From: JAPOXR01 sp965219635
GTDB lineage: Bacteria > Pseudomonadota > Alphaproteobacteria > Rhodobacterales > Rhodobacteraceae
Assembly: GCA_965219635.1 (NCBI GenBank)
Contig: OZ244783.1
Span: forward strand, 3,472,001 to 3,536,000
Direction: 5' to 3'
Length of the DNA: 64,000 nt
In this document: positions 8,660 through 18,046 of the stretch, one piece after another
Layout: each line of letters opens with the position of its first letter
Numbering within the stretch: position 1 is the first letter of the stretch
Position numbers and translations under genes: made by a program
Notes under the pieces: generated by a model
The model's database searches: none
Told to the model about the DNA's origin: nothing
Seen by the model: only the letters and a program-made list of their open reading frames with translations

Positions 8660-9340
8660 ATGAGTGAATCATATCTGCTCCATCACCACCCTTTTTCTCC
8701 CTTCTGTCGCAAATTGAGGCTGACGCTGCAGGAGAAGAAGGTTGAGTTTGATCTCCGGGAAGAAAGATACTGGGAGCGGCAGCCTGAATTCCTGCGGTTG
8801 AATCCGGCCGGCCAGGTGCCGGTGCTTCGCAGCCGCGAACATGTCTATTGCGACAGCCGCGCAATTTGCGAATATCTTGAAGCCAGATTCCCCGATCCCC
8901 CACTGTTTCCGGAGGATCCTGAAGAACAGTATGAAGTCCGAAGGCTGATTGCCTGGTTCGACGAGCGCTTCTACACGGAGGTCACCAACCGTCTGGTCAA
9001 CGAGAAACTGATCCGCCATGTGCAGCGGAACGGCCAGCCTGACGGCAGGGTGATTGCGGCGGGCTTGCGGGGCCTGAGAGTTCATATGAACTATCTGGCT
9101 CATCTCCTCAGAACCACTGGCTGGCTGGTCGGACGCCGGTTGACCCTGGCAGACTTCACTGCCGCTGCGCATGTCTCCTGTATCGACTATCTTGGCGATA
9201 TCGACTGGAGTTCCGAGCAGTTTGTCAATGTGAAGGACTGGTATGCGGCGATCAAGTCGCGTCCGGCATTTCGCCCGCTTCTCTCAGACAGTGTTCACGG
9301 ATATTCGGCTTCGCCGCACTACTCGGTTCTGGATTTTTGA
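8660..9340 (+). CDS. glutathione S-transferase family protein
   Basis: 226 residues. N-terminal thioredoxin-like domain starts LHHHPFSPFCRKLRL and contains LNPAGQVPVL (cis-Pro loop) and DSRAICEYLE, the glutathione-binding SNAIL-like element. An all-helical C-domain with LTLADFTAAAHVS (N-capping box) follows. Probable cytosolic glutathione-dependent enzyme of unknown substrate. Its TGA overlaps the TTG start of queG (TTGA), indicating translational coupling. Confidence 0.88.
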   Translation: MSESYLLHHHPFSPFCRKLRLTLQEKKVEFDLREERYWERQPEFLRLNPAGQVPVLRSREHVYCDSRAICEYLEARFPDPPLFPEDPEEQYEVRRLIAWFDERFYTEVTNRLVNEKLIRHVQRNGQPDGRVIAAGLRGLRVHMNYLAHLLRTTGWLVGRRLTLADFTAAAHVSCIDYLGDIDWSSEQFVNVKDWYAAIKSRPAFRPLLSDSVHGYSASPHYSVLDF

Positions 9341-10419
9341 CCGATCTGACAGCAGACCTGAAGCGGGTTGCGCTGGCCGAGGGCTTTGATGCGGTCGGCG
9401 TGTGCAGTCCGAGCGGCATTCCCGAGGCTGGAGGCCGCCTGAAGGCCTTTCTGGCGGCAGGCATGCACGGCGAAATGGACTGGATGGAGCGTAGGTCCGA
9501 GTGGCGTGCCGACCCGGCGGCATTGTGGCCGGAGGCAAGATCGGTGGTGATGCTTGCGAGTTCCTATGCGCCGGAAACAACGCCCGGCTGCGGCAACTCC
9601 GGCGGCCGTCGTGGCATGATTTCCGTCTATGCGCGCAATCGCGACTATCACGACATCGTCAAGAAGAAGCTCAAGCGTGTCGGGCGATGGCTGATTGGTC
9701 AATGCCCGTCTGTCCAGATCAAGGTGTTTGTCGACACCGCGCCGGTCATGGAGAAACCCCTGGCCGAGGCCGCTGGTCTGGGATGGCAGGGCAAGCACAC
9801 GAACCTGGTCAGCAGGGAACTGGGCAGTTGGTTCTTTCTCGGCGCCATCTTCACGACTGCGGCTCTCAAGCATGACTTGCCTGGCAGTGACCTCTGCGGC
9901 AATTGCCGGCGGTGCCTGGATATCTGTCCCACCGATGCCTTCCCGGCTCCCTATCAGCTCGATGCGCGACGGTGCATTTCCTACCTGACAATCGAACACA
10001 AGGGACCTGTGGATCCCGGCCTGCGGCCGGGGATCGGAAACAGGATCTTCGGCTGCGACGATTGCCTTGCTGTCTGCCCGTGGAACAAGTTTGCTTCTGC
10101 GGCATCAGAGATCGGTTACCAGGCCCGGGAGGATCTGGTTGATCCCGAACTGGACCAACTCGCAATCCTGACCGATGAGGAATTCCGGCGAAAGTTCAGG
10201 GGCGGGCCGGTCAGGCGCATTGGACGGAACAGGTTTGTGCGCAATGTGCTCTATGCGATCGGCAACTCCGGGGATCCGGCGCTGGCTCCGGCCGCCGAGC
10301 GATTGACCAGGGATCCCGATCCTGTCGTTTCGGAGGCGGCCTGTTGGGCGCTGTCCAGAATCCAGCATGGCGGCAGCAGGACGGCCTGTTCCTCCCAGAC
10401 TGCCAGTGAGGCGCAATGA
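9337..10419 (+). CDS. queG: epoxyqueuosine reductase QueG
   Basis: 360 residues. Catalyses the last step of queuosine formation in tRNA, reducing epoxyqueuosine with a cobalamin cofactor and two 4Fe-4S clusters. Catalytic Asp133 lies in KVFVDTAPVMEK; ferredoxin-like cysteines are C187, C190, C193, C197 and C240, C243, C247 with C213 also conserved. A HEAT-like C-terminal segment (ALAPAAERL) closes the protein. The TTG start overlaps the GST stop and the TGA overlaps the ATG of the next gene, so three genes form one coupled operon. Confidence 0.95.
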   Translation: MTDLTADLKRVALAEGFDAVGVCSPSGIPEAGGRLKAFLAAGMHGEMDWMERRSEWRADPAALWPEARSVVMLASSYAPETTPGCGNSGGRRGMISVYARNRDYHDIVKKKLKRVGRWLIGQCPSVQIKVFVDTAPVMEKPLAEAAGLGWQGKHTNLVSRELGSWFFLGAIFTTAALKHDLPGSDLCGNCRRCLDICPTDAFPAPYQLDARRCISYLTIEHKGPVDPGLRPGIGNRIFGCDDCLAVCPWNKFASAASEIGYQAREDLVDPELDQLAILTDEEFRRKFRGGPVRRIGRNRFVRNVLYAIGNSGDPALAPAAERLTRDPDPVVSEAACWALSRIQHGGSRTACSSQTASEAQ

Positions 10420-11285
10420 AGACACTTCTCAGCTTTGGACACGGCTATTCGGCGCGTGTCCTTTCAGGCATGCTGTCCGAAGCAGGTGGGTGGAGGATAA
10501 TCGGTACGACCCGGTCGGAATCCCGGCAGGAGGAATTGGAAGCCACCGGCATTGACGCGCGGATCTGGCCAGGCTCGGATCTTGCTGATGCAATCTCGGC
10601 TGCGACCCATGTTCTGGTTTCAGTTGCGCCCGACGCTGATGGCGATCCAGTGCTGCGCGCGTTTTCAGACCAGATCGCCGCGTCTGCAGGACGGATCGAA
10701 TGGGTCGGCTATCTGTCCACGACTTCGGTCTATGGAAACCGCAACGGAGGCTGGGTGGACGAGGAGAGCCAGCTGCTGCCCGAAACGAAACGGGGCAAAT
10801 ACAGGGTTGCGGCTGAAAGGTCCTGGCAGGAACTTGCGGGGCTGTCCGGTCTTCCCGTTCATCGCTTCCGCCTTGCGGGGATCTATGGTCCCGGGCGTGG
10901 CCCGTTGCATCAGCTGATGTCGGGCAGAAAGCGGAAGATCGTCGGCAATGGCCAGTATTTCAACCGGATCCATGTCGTGGACATTGCGAGGACGCTGATG
11001 GCGTCTATCCAGCGTCCCTGCCCGGGAGCCGTCTACAACGTCTGTGATGATTTGCCGGCAACATCTGAAGAGGTTTTCAGATTTGCTGCAGGGCTGACCG
11101 GTTTGGCCATGCCGAAGATTGTGGGGGTGGATGATGCGGAGCTCTCGGAGATGGCCAGAAGTTTCCATTCCGAGTCCAAACGCGTCAGCAACAACGCACT
11201 AAAGTCGAGACTGCTCCTCAGACTCGACTACCCCGACTACAAGGCCGGGATTACTGCGCTTTACTGCGAACTGGCGAAAGGGTGA
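10416..11285 (+). CDS. NAD(P)-binding epimerase-like (YeeZ-type) protein
   Basis: 289 residues. Extended-SDR fold beginning LLSFGHGYSARVLSGML (a glycine-rich loop shifted from GxxGxxG), with LSTTSVYGNRNG and the GKYRVAAERSW segment in place of YxxxK, and IYGPGRGPL. This group (COG0451, YeeZ-like) is commonly found next to queG. The catalytic Tyr is replaced by the KYRVAAE context, so YRVAAE may or may not act as Tyr-Lys; activity is unproven. Coupled to queG by ATGA; a hairpin follows the stop. Confidence 0.8.
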   Translation: MKTLLSFGHGYSARVLSGMLSEAGGWRIIGTTRSESRQEELEATGIDARIWPGSDLADAISAATHVLVSVAPDADGDPVLRAFSDQIAASAGRIEWVGYLSTTSVYGNRNGGWVDEESQLLPETKRGKYRVAAERSWQELAGLSGLPVHRFRLAGIYGPGRGPLHQLMSGRKRKIVGNGQYFNRIHVVDIARTLMASIQRPCPGAVYNVCDDLPATSEEVFRFAAGLTGLAMPKIVGVDDAELSEMARSFHSESKRVSNNALKSRLLLRLDYPDYKAGITALYCELAKG

Positions 11286-11312
11286 GGGCGGTCAAGAGGT
11301 TAAACCGCCCTC
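11284..11312. terminator. hairpin between convergent genes
   Basis: GAGGGCGGT pairs with ACCGCCCTC, a nine-bp stem with an 11-base loop. It lies between the convergent epimerase gene and the small secreted-protein gene. No T-run follows on either strand, so termination strength is uncertain. Confidence 0.5.
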
Positions 11313-11323
11313 CAATGAAATAG

Positions 11324-11521
11324 TCAGCCAGACGCTACTGCCAGACCGATTGCCAGAAGGATAAGGAACTGGAACATGTCCTGATCCGACGCTGCCGGTG
11401 CCATTTCTTCCATGGCCATTTCCGGTTCCGCCATTCCTTCCATAGCGGCTTCATCCATTCCCCCTGCAGAGAGGCCTGTTGCGGCGATCGCAAAGGCAGA
11501 AGCAAGAGCTACCTTTTTCAT
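11324..11521 (-). CDS. small secreted/membrane protein, signal peptide plus C-terminal TM
   Basis: 65 residues. MKKVALASAFAIAATGLSAG is a clear signal peptide; an acidic Met-rich middle (MDEAAMEGMAEPEMAMEEM) is followed by a hydrophobic helix FQFLILLAIGLAVASG at the very end. Short proteins with this architecture are common in Rhodobacterales; the function is unknown. The second ATG (11521) is preferred because GGGAG lies six to seven bases before it; ATG 11527 is too close to that site. Confidence 0.75.
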   Translation of the reverse strand: MKKVALASAFAIAATGLSAGGMDEAAMEGMAEPEMAMEEMAPAASDQDMFQFLILLAIGLAVASG

Positions 11522-11648
11522 AGTCATCTCCCATGATCATGTTTAACGCAAGAATCGTCTGCTAGCACACGCTGGCAAACCTTCCTAGCTCATATGAGCC
11601 AGAACATCAATCGCCGTATCATTTCGAATTGCCGGAAGCAAATCTGTT

Positions 11649-12242
11649 TTAGATAAGCAACACTTGCGTGCCCACCTTGGTGAGTTCGAACAGTTCGGCA
11701 ATGTGCTCGTTATAGAGGCCGATGCACCCGTTCGAAGACCGGCGGCCGATCTTCCTGGTGTCGTGGGTTCCGTGAATCCGGTAGTACGTCCAGGACAGAT
11801 AGAGCGCATGCGTTCCCAATGGATTGTCCGGTCCAGGCGGCACGTAGAGCGGCCATTCGGGATTCCGCTTGATCATTGAGGGCGTCGGCCGCCATTCGGG
11901 GCCCTCAACCATTCTCACAACCTTGGTGCGGCCTAGTCTGGTCAGTTCGGGAGATAGCGGCACGCTCGTCGGATACAACCGGTAAACGGATTCATCCTCG
12001 GACCAGTAGTGCAGGGCGCGCGACTTGGTGTCGCATAGGATTACGCCATTCTTCAGGTTGTCAAAGTGCGGCTGCCAGTCCCTTCCCATGAAGTTGGAAA
12101 GGTTGCGGTGGACCTTTTCGGCCGGCTCGTCGGCAAGCTCCTCCTGGGCGCCCAACCGGGTGGCGAGCGCGGCGGCGCCAATACCGCCCGCCATCAATTT
12201 TCCGAACTGGCGGCGGGATCCGAAGAACTGGTTTGAAGGCAT
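11649..12242 (-). CDS. Tat-exported L,D-transpeptidase (YkuD)
   Basis: 197 residues. The N-terminus SRRQFGKLMAGG is a twin-arginine signal. The YkuD domain occupies about 66-197 with the catalytic core HGTHDTRKIG (His157) and SSNGCIGLYN (Cys173). The Arg usually found two residues after the catalytic Cys is Gly. It should form 3-3 cross-links or attach proteins to peptidoglycan in the periplasm. It stands alone on the minus strand, convergent with the small secreted gene's neighbour region. Confidence 0.9.
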   Translation of the reverse strand: MPSNQFFGSRRQFGKLMAGGIGAAALATRLGAQEELADEPAEKVHRNLSNFMGRDWQPHFDNLKNGVILCDTKSRALHYWSEDESVYRLYPTSVPLSPELTRLGRTKVVRMVEGPEWRPTPSMIKRNPEWPLYVPPGPDNPLGTHALYLSWTYYRIHGTHDTRKIGRRSSNGCIGLYNEHIAELFELTKVGTQVLLI

Positions 12243-12642
12243 GCATGTCCCCTGAACATTATGCAGCAGCGAATAATGACCCTAGCGCAATGCGGTTCAA
12301 GATTCAAACCTGATTGCAGCATCGACGGTCAACATCCATCGTCGCGGGTGACCACGGGCAACCCTGCCGGGCCGGGATATGCGGCAACATGGCCGCGGTC
12401 CGAACGTGGTCGGTCTGGGCAGGCAACAACTGTATGCGGGACGATAACCTCAGGCCGAACTCCAGCTGGGTTGTGAGCCACGGAACCTGTAGACCGGACC
12501 GTACAGGCCACTACATCCGGCGGATGGTCCGGAGGGCCGCCAGTCCGGCCCTGATTGTTGCGCGTGGCGCTGACTCTGCGGACAATTGACCATGCCGCAG
12601 CAGGCAAATAGACTCAGTGGGTCAAACTGCAGTTGTCATTCC
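12243..12642. other. no gene seen
   Basis: 400 bases between divergently transcribed L,D-transpeptidase and CAP lipoprotein genes, so it should hold both promoters. Short ORFs on both strands have no family resemblance. Confidence 0.5.
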
Positions 12643-13227
12643 ATGATCAGAATTCTGTCCGTTGCCATTCTACTGTTTGCGGCCTCTTGCACACCGGAGG
12701 AAGATGCCTCCTTGCCGCCAACCCCCGTTGATGAGAATTCGGAATCTGAAGAGGGTGCGGCGCCGGAGGACGGCGGGGAGCAGGGTGAAACCGCCAGCAA
12801 TGGCCGGCTCGTTCCACAGATCTACTGGATCAACGCCAATGCTGCCCGGCAGATTCCTCACCGCGTGCTAGATGCGGTCAATGCCGTCAGGTCGGAAAAG
12901 GGGTTGCCCGAGGTCAAGCTCTCCCGGGAACTCACGGCGGCGGCAAAGACTCACGCACGGGACATGTCGGTTCAGAACCGTCCCTGGCATTTCGGGTCCG
13001 ATGGATCCTCACCAATCCAGCGCGCAGTTGATGCCGGTTATGAAGGAAAGGTGCTCGGCGAGAACATCTCCGAGTCATTTGAAAGCGATCTCGATACGCT
13101 GGCTGCCTGGATGGAGACTCCCGACACCCGTGGCCTGATCCTCAATACGGATGCCGCAAGCATCGGAATTGGCTGGCATCAGGAACAAGAGGGCAAGATC
13201 TGGTGGTCGATGGTTGTAGGGGCGTGA
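12643..13227 (+). CDS. CAP/SCP-domain lipoprotein
   Basis: 194 residues. ATG 12643 begins MIRILSVAILLFAASC with a lipobox (Cys16), so it is a lipoprotein; the upstream in-frame ATG would bury the signal. A low-complexity acidic linker (about 20-55) precedes a CAP domain with VNAVRSEKGLPEVKLS, HARDMS, and LGENISES. The CAP cavity His/Glu residues are partly recognisable. Function of bacterial CAP lipoproteins is largely unknown. The 3' end faces the second YkuD gene four bases away. Confidence 0.85.
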   Translation: MIRILSVAILLFAASCTPEEDASLPPTPVDENSESEEGAAPEDGGEQGETASNGRLVPQIYWINANAARQIPHRVLDAVNAVRSEKGLPEVKLSRELTAAAKTHARDMSVQNRPWHFGSDGSSPIQRAVDAGYEGKVLGENISESFESDLDTLAAWMETPDTRGLILNTDAASIGIGWHQEQEGKIWWSMVVGA

Positions 13228-13231
13228 CCGC

Positions 13232-13762
13232 TCAATTGTAGATGATGACCGGCGTGCCAACGCGCACCCTCCGGTAGATGTAAGCCATTTCCCTGTTCGA
13301 GACCGCAATGCAGCCATCTGTCCAGTCGCGGACAGGACGGCGCCTGTAGTTGTTCGGTTCCCCGTGAATGAAAATGTTGTCACCGGGGTCGACGCCATTG
13401 ATTTCCGCCACACGCTTGTCGATTTCGTTGGGATAGGAAAGTCCCAGCGACAGGTAGAAGTTGCTGTCCGGATTGCGCCGGTCGACGAAATAGGTTCCGA
13501 CCGGAGTCTTGCCGTCACCCCTTTGCTGCTTGTGGCCGACCGGCGAAGAGCCGAGGCCAATGTCGAATTCGCGGGATGACACAGTTCCATCGAACAGCAC
13601 CATCCTGCGCTCGGACTTGTGGATCTCGATGTGAGTCACCTCTCCCATTGGGGGCTGCGGCTCCCGGCGCTCCGGTGCAAAACTGCAGGAGGCGGCAATG
13701 CAGGTTGCCAGAGCCAGAGCCTGCACCGGGCCGCGTAGAAGGTTGCAATTGCGGATCGTCAT
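13232..13762 (-). CDS. lipoprotein L,D-transpeptidase (YkuD)
   Basis: 176 residues. Lipobox LATCIAASC (Cys26) anchors it; YkuD domain from about 43 to 176 with IFIHGEPN (His133) and DWTDGCIAVSN (Cys151). The residue two after the catalytic Cys is Ala where Arg is usual. ATG 13762 overlaps the stop of rlmN as ATGA, so it is probably translated from the rlmN message. The longer upstream frame would overlap rlmN coding sequence and is not supported. Confidence 0.9.
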   Translation of the reverse strand: MTIRNCNLLRGPVQALALATCIAASCSFAPERREPQPPMGEVTHIEIHKSERRMVLFDGTVSSREFDIGLGSSPVGHKQQRGDGKTPVGTYFVDRRNPDSNFYLSLGLSYPNEIDKRVAEINGVDPGDNIFIHGEPNNYRRRPVRDWTDGCIAVSNREMAYIYRRVRVGTPVIIYN

Positions 13763-14949
13763 CCTGAAACCTGTAAACTTGCGGCGGGGGCATGAAGGGG
13801 TTGCACGGCCTTTTTTCCGGCGACCCGTGCAATCCTCCGGGAGGCAGATTTCAGCTGTCCACATGCCGCCATGATATCCTCTCCTCTCGGCGTCCGAACC
13901 GGAGAGGCGTAACCGGCCTTGTAGACAATATCGGCGAATGACCTGATGCGGCCGGGGTTCGATCTCTCAAATGGCGCTCCGGGCCATTCGTTGAATGGGA
14001 TGAGGTTGACTTTTGCAGGTATTCCGCTGATCAGCCTGATCAGCCGGCGCGCGTCTTCGTCGCTATCATTGATGTCCTTGAGCATCACATATTCGAAGGT
14101 GATCCTGTCGGAATTCGACAGCCCCGGGTAGTTCCTCAATGCCTCCAGAAGCGTGGCGATGTTCCACTTGCGATTGATCGGCACCAGTTTGTCGCGCACC
14201 TCATCGGTCGTTGCGTGGAATGAAACTGCCAGGCGGCAGCCGATTTCCTCACCTGTTCGCCTGATCCCGGGTACCACGCCCGAGGTCGACAGGGTGATCC
14301 TCCGGCGGGAGAGGCTTATGCCCTCGCCATCCATTGCGATGCGCATGGCGTCCCTGACCTGTTCGAAGTTGTAGAGGGGTTCGCCCATGCCCATGAGCAC
14401 AACGTTCGACAGCAGGCGCCTCTCGTCTTTTGGATGACGGCCGGGTGCCGGCCATTCACCCAGGTCGTCCCGCGCCGCCATGATCTGTCCGACGATTTCC
14501 GAGGAGTCCAGGTTGCGTACCATTACCTGGGTGCCCGTGTGGCAAAACGAACAATTCAATGTGCATCCGACCTGCGAGGACACACATAGCGTGCCCCGCT
14601 CCTCTTCGGGGATGTACACGGTTTCGACCTCGCGGCCGTCCTGAAGGCGGAACAGGTATTTCCGCGTTCCGTCGGAACTCACCTGTTTGCGGGCCAGTTC
14701 CGGCACACGGATCTCGAAGGCGCCGGCAAGTTGCCGCCGGTAGTCCTTGGCCAGATTGGTCATCACTGCGAAATCGCGTACTCCCTTCTGGTAAATCCAT
14801 TGCCAGAGCTGGGCGACACGCATGGAGGTTTTCGGCTTTTCGGTGCCAATGGCTGCAAGCGCTTCCCCGAGCGCTTCCCTCGTCAGGCCGACAAGGTTCT
14901 GCCGGTTTGGGGACAGGCCTGATTGTTCGCTGGAAGTCATGGATACCAT
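13759..14949 (-). CDS. rlmN: 23S rRNA m2A2503 / tRNA m2A37 methyltransferase RlmN
   Basis: 396 residues, radical-SAM. The cluster motif CTLNCSFC gives Cys129, Cys133, Cys136; the methyl-carrying Cys is Cys363 (MAACGQL). GMGEPLYNF and the LSTSGVVPGI segment are typical. It dimethylates A2503 of 23S rRNA using two SAM, affecting fidelity. ATG 14949 (MVSMTSS) is used; ATG 14940 is equally possible. Downstream overlap with the lipoprotein YkuD gene and the upstream IalB gene 77 bp away suggest one transcript. Confidence 0.96.
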   Translation of the reverse strand: MVSMTSSEQSGLSPNRQNLVGLTREALGEALAAIGTEKPKTSMRVAQLWQWIYQKGVRDFAVMTNLAKDYRRQLAGAFEIRVPELARKQVSSDGTRKYLFRLQDGREVETVYIPEEERGTLCVSSQVGCTLNCSFCHTGTQVMVRNLDSSEIVGQIMAARDDLGEWPAPGRHPKDERRLLSNVVLMGMGEPLYNFEQVRDAMRIAMDGEGISLSRRRITLSTSGVVPGIRRTGEEIGCRLAVSFHATTDEVRDKLVPINRKWNIATLLEALRNYPGLSNSDRITFEYVMLKDINDSDEDARRLIRLISGIPAKVNLIPFNEWPGAPFERSNPGRIRSFADIVYKAGYASPVRTPRGEDIMAACGQLKSASRRIARVAGKKAVQPLHAPAASLQVSG

Positions 14950-15026
14950 ACCGCTGCCAGGCCGGCAGTTCTGCTTGCTGAAAGGTGTGCGCGCATCAGG
15001 GACTCAGCGCAAGATGGGGGCTACGG

Positions 15027-15566
15027 TCAGGATGAGACCGAGCACCGCTCCTCGGCCAGCTTCAACGCATCAGTGACGCCCAGCAGCGAAAACGTATCCT
15101 TGGTGTCGGTGCCCCGCCGCGAGACCGCAGTCAGCACCGCATTGATACCTTTCTTCATGGCATTGACGATCCTGCCGTCGTCAGCCGCCGGCCAGGCCCA
15201 TTCGGCATCTGCTTCAGTCTTGCCAACTTCCAAGGTGAAGGATGTGTTGTCGACCCGCATCGTCACGGTAGACGCCTGTTTGAACGGATAGCCGCTCTGG
15301 AAGGAAATGAGGTAGTGCGGCTTGGGAAGCTTCGGATCAATGGTGACTGCCAGCAGGATGTCTCCCCGCTTGACGACCGCCAGCTTTCCGTTCCTCGTGT
15401 TGATCGATTCCTTTGGCTTGGAAATAATGCCGCACTCCATCTCGCCGGAGGTGGATTGATAGACTGTCCAGTCCTTTACCTTGCCGACCCCAACGATATC
15501 CGCTGTTGCAGTCAACGGGGCTGCGAATGACACCGCCGCAACAGCGCCGAATAGTATCCCTCTCAT
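15027..15566 (-). CDS. invasion-associated locus B (IalB) family protein
   Basis: 179 residues from ATG 15566, with signal peptide MRGILFGAVAAVSFAAPLTA. The mature part (DWTVYQSTSGEMECGIISKP ... LISFQSGYPFK) has the beta-rich IalB pattern. The family is periplasmic or outer-membrane associated and common in alphaproteobacteria; in Bartonella it aids erythrocyte invasion, but here that role should not be assumed. The longer upstream frame would add a polar leader before the signal and is rejected. Next to rlmN, an arrangement I associate with Rhodobacterales. Confidence 0.8.
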   Translation of the reverse strand: MRGILFGAVAAVSFAAPLTATADIVGVGKVKDWTVYQSTSGEMECGIISKPKESINTRNGKLAVVKRGDILLAVTIDPKLPKPHYLISFQSGYPFKQASTVTMRVDNTSFTLEVGKTEADAEWAWPAADDGRIVNAMKKGINAVLTAVSRRGTDTKDTFSLLGVTDALKLAEERCSVSS

Positions 15567-15936
15567 GAATTGCCTGCCATGATTGCCACTGCTCGTTCTG
15601 CCCAATACTGCTTTTGTTCCGAATTTTGCAACCGGTACCCGAAATTGCAAGCATCTTCAATTCTGCTTGCGAGGCCTGGCTTCACGGTTTCTTGCAGTGA
15701 GTCACCGGTTATGAACCTGCATCCTTGCCTCATTGCTTCTGTTGGCGGTGCGCATGAGTTCGCAGCCCCGCAGCCGCAATAGGCGCATCTGATTGTCCTG
15801 TTGAGCCCAATCGCCTGACGAATTGCATGGTTCGATGGCCGGGTAATGGTGTTTCCGCAACCCGGTGGAATTCGAAGGCAATTGAATCGGCAAGGGGATT
15901 TCAATTAAGTGAGGCCAAATCATTAGGGAAGACAAG
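15567..15936. other. leuC upstream region, no gene
   Basis: 370 bases between divergent ialB and leuC, holding both promoters. AGGGAAG precedes the leuC ATG. I found no leucine-rich leader peptide with attenuator hairpins and no riboswitch. Confidence 0.5.
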
Positions 15937-17343
15937 ATGGCTGGCCCAAGAACCCTCTACGACAAGATCTGGGATGAACATGTGGTCCATCAATCCGATG
16001 ATGGAACATGCATCATCTATATCGACCGTCACCTTGTGCATGAGGTGACAAGTCCGCAAGCGTTCGAGGGCTTGCGACTGGCAGGCCGCTCCGTGCGCGC
16101 ACCCGGGCAGACCATAGCGGTTCCCGATCATAACGTGCCTACAGATGTCGGCCGGGAAAAGGGGATCGATGACGAAGAGAGCCGCATCCAGGTCGAAGCC
16201 CTGCAGCGGAATGCGGAAGAATTTGGCATCGAGTATTACGGTGTTGACGATATCCGGCAGGGCATCGTGCACATCATCGGCCCGGAACAGGGCTGGACGC
16301 AGCCTGGCATGACGATTGTCTGTGGCGACAGCCACACTGCGACCCACGGGGCGTTCGGGGCGCTGGCGCATGGCATTGGAACCAGCGAAGTCGAACATGT
16401 CCTGGCAACGCAGACCCTCATTCAGAAGAAGTCCAGGAACATGAAGGTCGAGGTGACGGGCAGCCTTGGCACCGGCGTGACAGCCAAGGACGTCACCCTG
16501 TCTATAATCGGAGAGACAGGCACTGCAGGCGGCAGCGGCCATGTCATCGAATATTGCGGCGAGGTCATCCGGAATCTGTCAATGGAAGGCCGCATGACCG
16601 TCTGCAACATGGCGATCGAGGGTGGCGCGCGGGCCGGCCTTGTGGCGCCCGACGAGAAGACATTCGAATATGTCCGGGGTCGGCCGAAGGCGCCCAAGGG
16701 CGGCGCATTCGAGACGGCGCTCAACCACTGGAAGACACTCAAATCGGATGAGGGCGCGCAGTTCGACAAGGAAGTGGTCATAGCAGGAGAGAGCATTGCT
16801 CCGGTTGTGACCTGGGGAACCAGTCCAGAGGATGTTTTGGCGATTACCGGCGAAGTTCCTCATCCGGATGATTTTGCTGGTCCAAAGTCGGCAGCAGTGA
16901 AGAGAAGCCTCGAATACATGGGGTTGGAGCCGGGCACGAAGCTGGCGGATATCGCCATCGATACCGTGTTCATCGGTTCCTGCACCAACAGCCGCATCGA
17001 GGATTTGAGGGAGGTTGCCCTGATCATGAAGGGCCGCAAGGTCAAGGACGGGTTGCGCGCCATGATTGTTCCCGGATCCGGCCTCGTCCGCGCCCAGGCC
17101 GAAGAGGAGGGAATTGCCCGGGAACTGGTCGAGGCAGGGTTCGAGTGGAGAATGGCAGGATGCTCGATGTGCCTCGGCATGAATCCGGATCAACTGGCGC
17201 CCGGAGAGCGTTGCGCATCAACTTCCAATCGGAATTTCGAGGGACGGCAGGGACGCGGAGGGCGGACACACCTGTTGAGTCCGGCGATGGCCGCGGCTGC
17301 CGCTGTCACCGGACGCCTGACCGATGTCAGGCAACTGATATAG
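15937..17343 (+). CDS. leuC: isopropylmalate isomerase large subunit
   Basis: 468 residues. With LeuD it isomerises 2- to 3-isopropylmalate in leucine synthesis. The 4Fe-4S ligands are Cys349 (GSCTNSR), Cys409 and Cys412 (CSMCLGMN); VCGDSHTATHGAFG and RNFEGRQG are family signatures. Start MAGPRTLYDKIW is the canonical N-terminus with a good Shine-Dalgarno. leuD starts nine bases after the stop. leuB lies 44 kb away at 62 kb. Confidence 0.98.
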   Translation: MAGPRTLYDKIWDEHVVHQSDDGTCIIYIDRHLVHEVTSPQAFEGLRLAGRSVRAPGQTIAVPDHNVPTDVGREKGIDDEESRIQVEALQRNAEEFGIEYYGVDDIRQGIVHIIGPEQGWTQPGMTIVCGDSHTATHGAFGALAHGIGTSEVEHVLATQTLIQKKSRNMKVEVTGSLGTGVTAKDVTLSIIGETGTAGGSGHVIEYCGEVIRNLSMEGRMTVCNMAIEGGARAGLVAPDEKTFEYVRGRPKAPKGGAFETALNHWKTLKSDEGAQFDKEVVIAGESIAPVVTWGTSPEDVLAITGEVPHPDDFAGPKSAAVKRSLEYMGLEPGTKLADIAIDTVFIGSCTNSRIEDLREVALIMKGRKVKDGLRAMIVPGSGLVRAQAEEEGIARELVEAGFEWRMAGCSMCLGMNPDQLAPGERCASTSNRNFEGRQGRGGRTHLLSPAMAAAAAVTGRLTDVRQLI

Positions 17344-17352
17344 GAGGCCATC

Positions 17353-17958
17353 ATGGAGAAGTTTGAGACATTTACCGGCATCGCCGCGCCGATGCCGCTG
17401 GTCAATATCGACACGGACATGATCATCCCCAAGCAGTTCCTGAAAACGATCAAGCGGACAGGGCTGGGCGTAAGCCTCTTTCACGAAATGCGCTACGAAC
17501 AGGATGGCAGCGAGAAATCCGATTTTGTCCTCAATCAGCCGGCATGGCGGAATGCCGAGATCATCGTTGCAGGCGACAATTTCGGCTGCGGCTCCTCGCG
17601 GGAACACGCTCCCTGGGCAATTAGGGACTTTGGGATAAAGTGCGTTATCTCGACCAGCTTTGCGGACATCTTCTACAACAATTGCTTCAAGAACGGGATT
17701 TTGCCGGTCACTTTGGAGAAGGACGAGGTCGACGCGTTGATGAAGCATGCAAGAAGCGGGCAGAACGCCCGGATCACGGTCGACCTGGAAGAGCAGACCG
17801 TAACCGGCCCGGATGGCGACACCTATGAGTTCAAGGTCGACCCCTTCAAGAGGCGCTGCCTCATTGAGGGACTCGATGACATTGCCCTGACCCTTGAACA
17901 GGAAGCGCATATTTCTGATTTCGAGAAACGCCGCGCCGTGGCAACACCTTGGCTATAG
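17353..17958 (+). CDS. leuD: isopropylmalate isomerase small subunit
   Basis: 201 residues, normal length. MEKFETFTGIAAPMPLVNID, TDMIIPKQFLKTI, and FGCGSSREHAPWAI are conserved LeuD segments that complete the LeuC active site. Directly downstream of leuC in the same operon. A 20-bp palindrome lies 90 bp past the stop. Confidence 0.98.
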   Translation: MEKFETFTGIAAPMPLVNIDTDMIIPKQFLKTIKRTGLGVSLFHEMRYEQDGSEKSDFVLNQPAWRNAEIIVAGDNFGCGSSREHAPWAIRDFGIKCVISTSFADIFYNNCFKNGILPVTLEKDEVDALMKHARSGQNARITVDLEEQTVTGPDGDTYEFKVDPFKRRCLIEGLDDIALTLEQEAHISDFEKRRAVATPWL

Positions 17959-18046
17959 AGGCAAGCCCTGTCACTGGCAGCGAGGTGGTCCGGACATAAG
18001 CCCGGCGGCTAACCGGTTGGCGGGGCAAGATGCCATGCGGCTGGAG

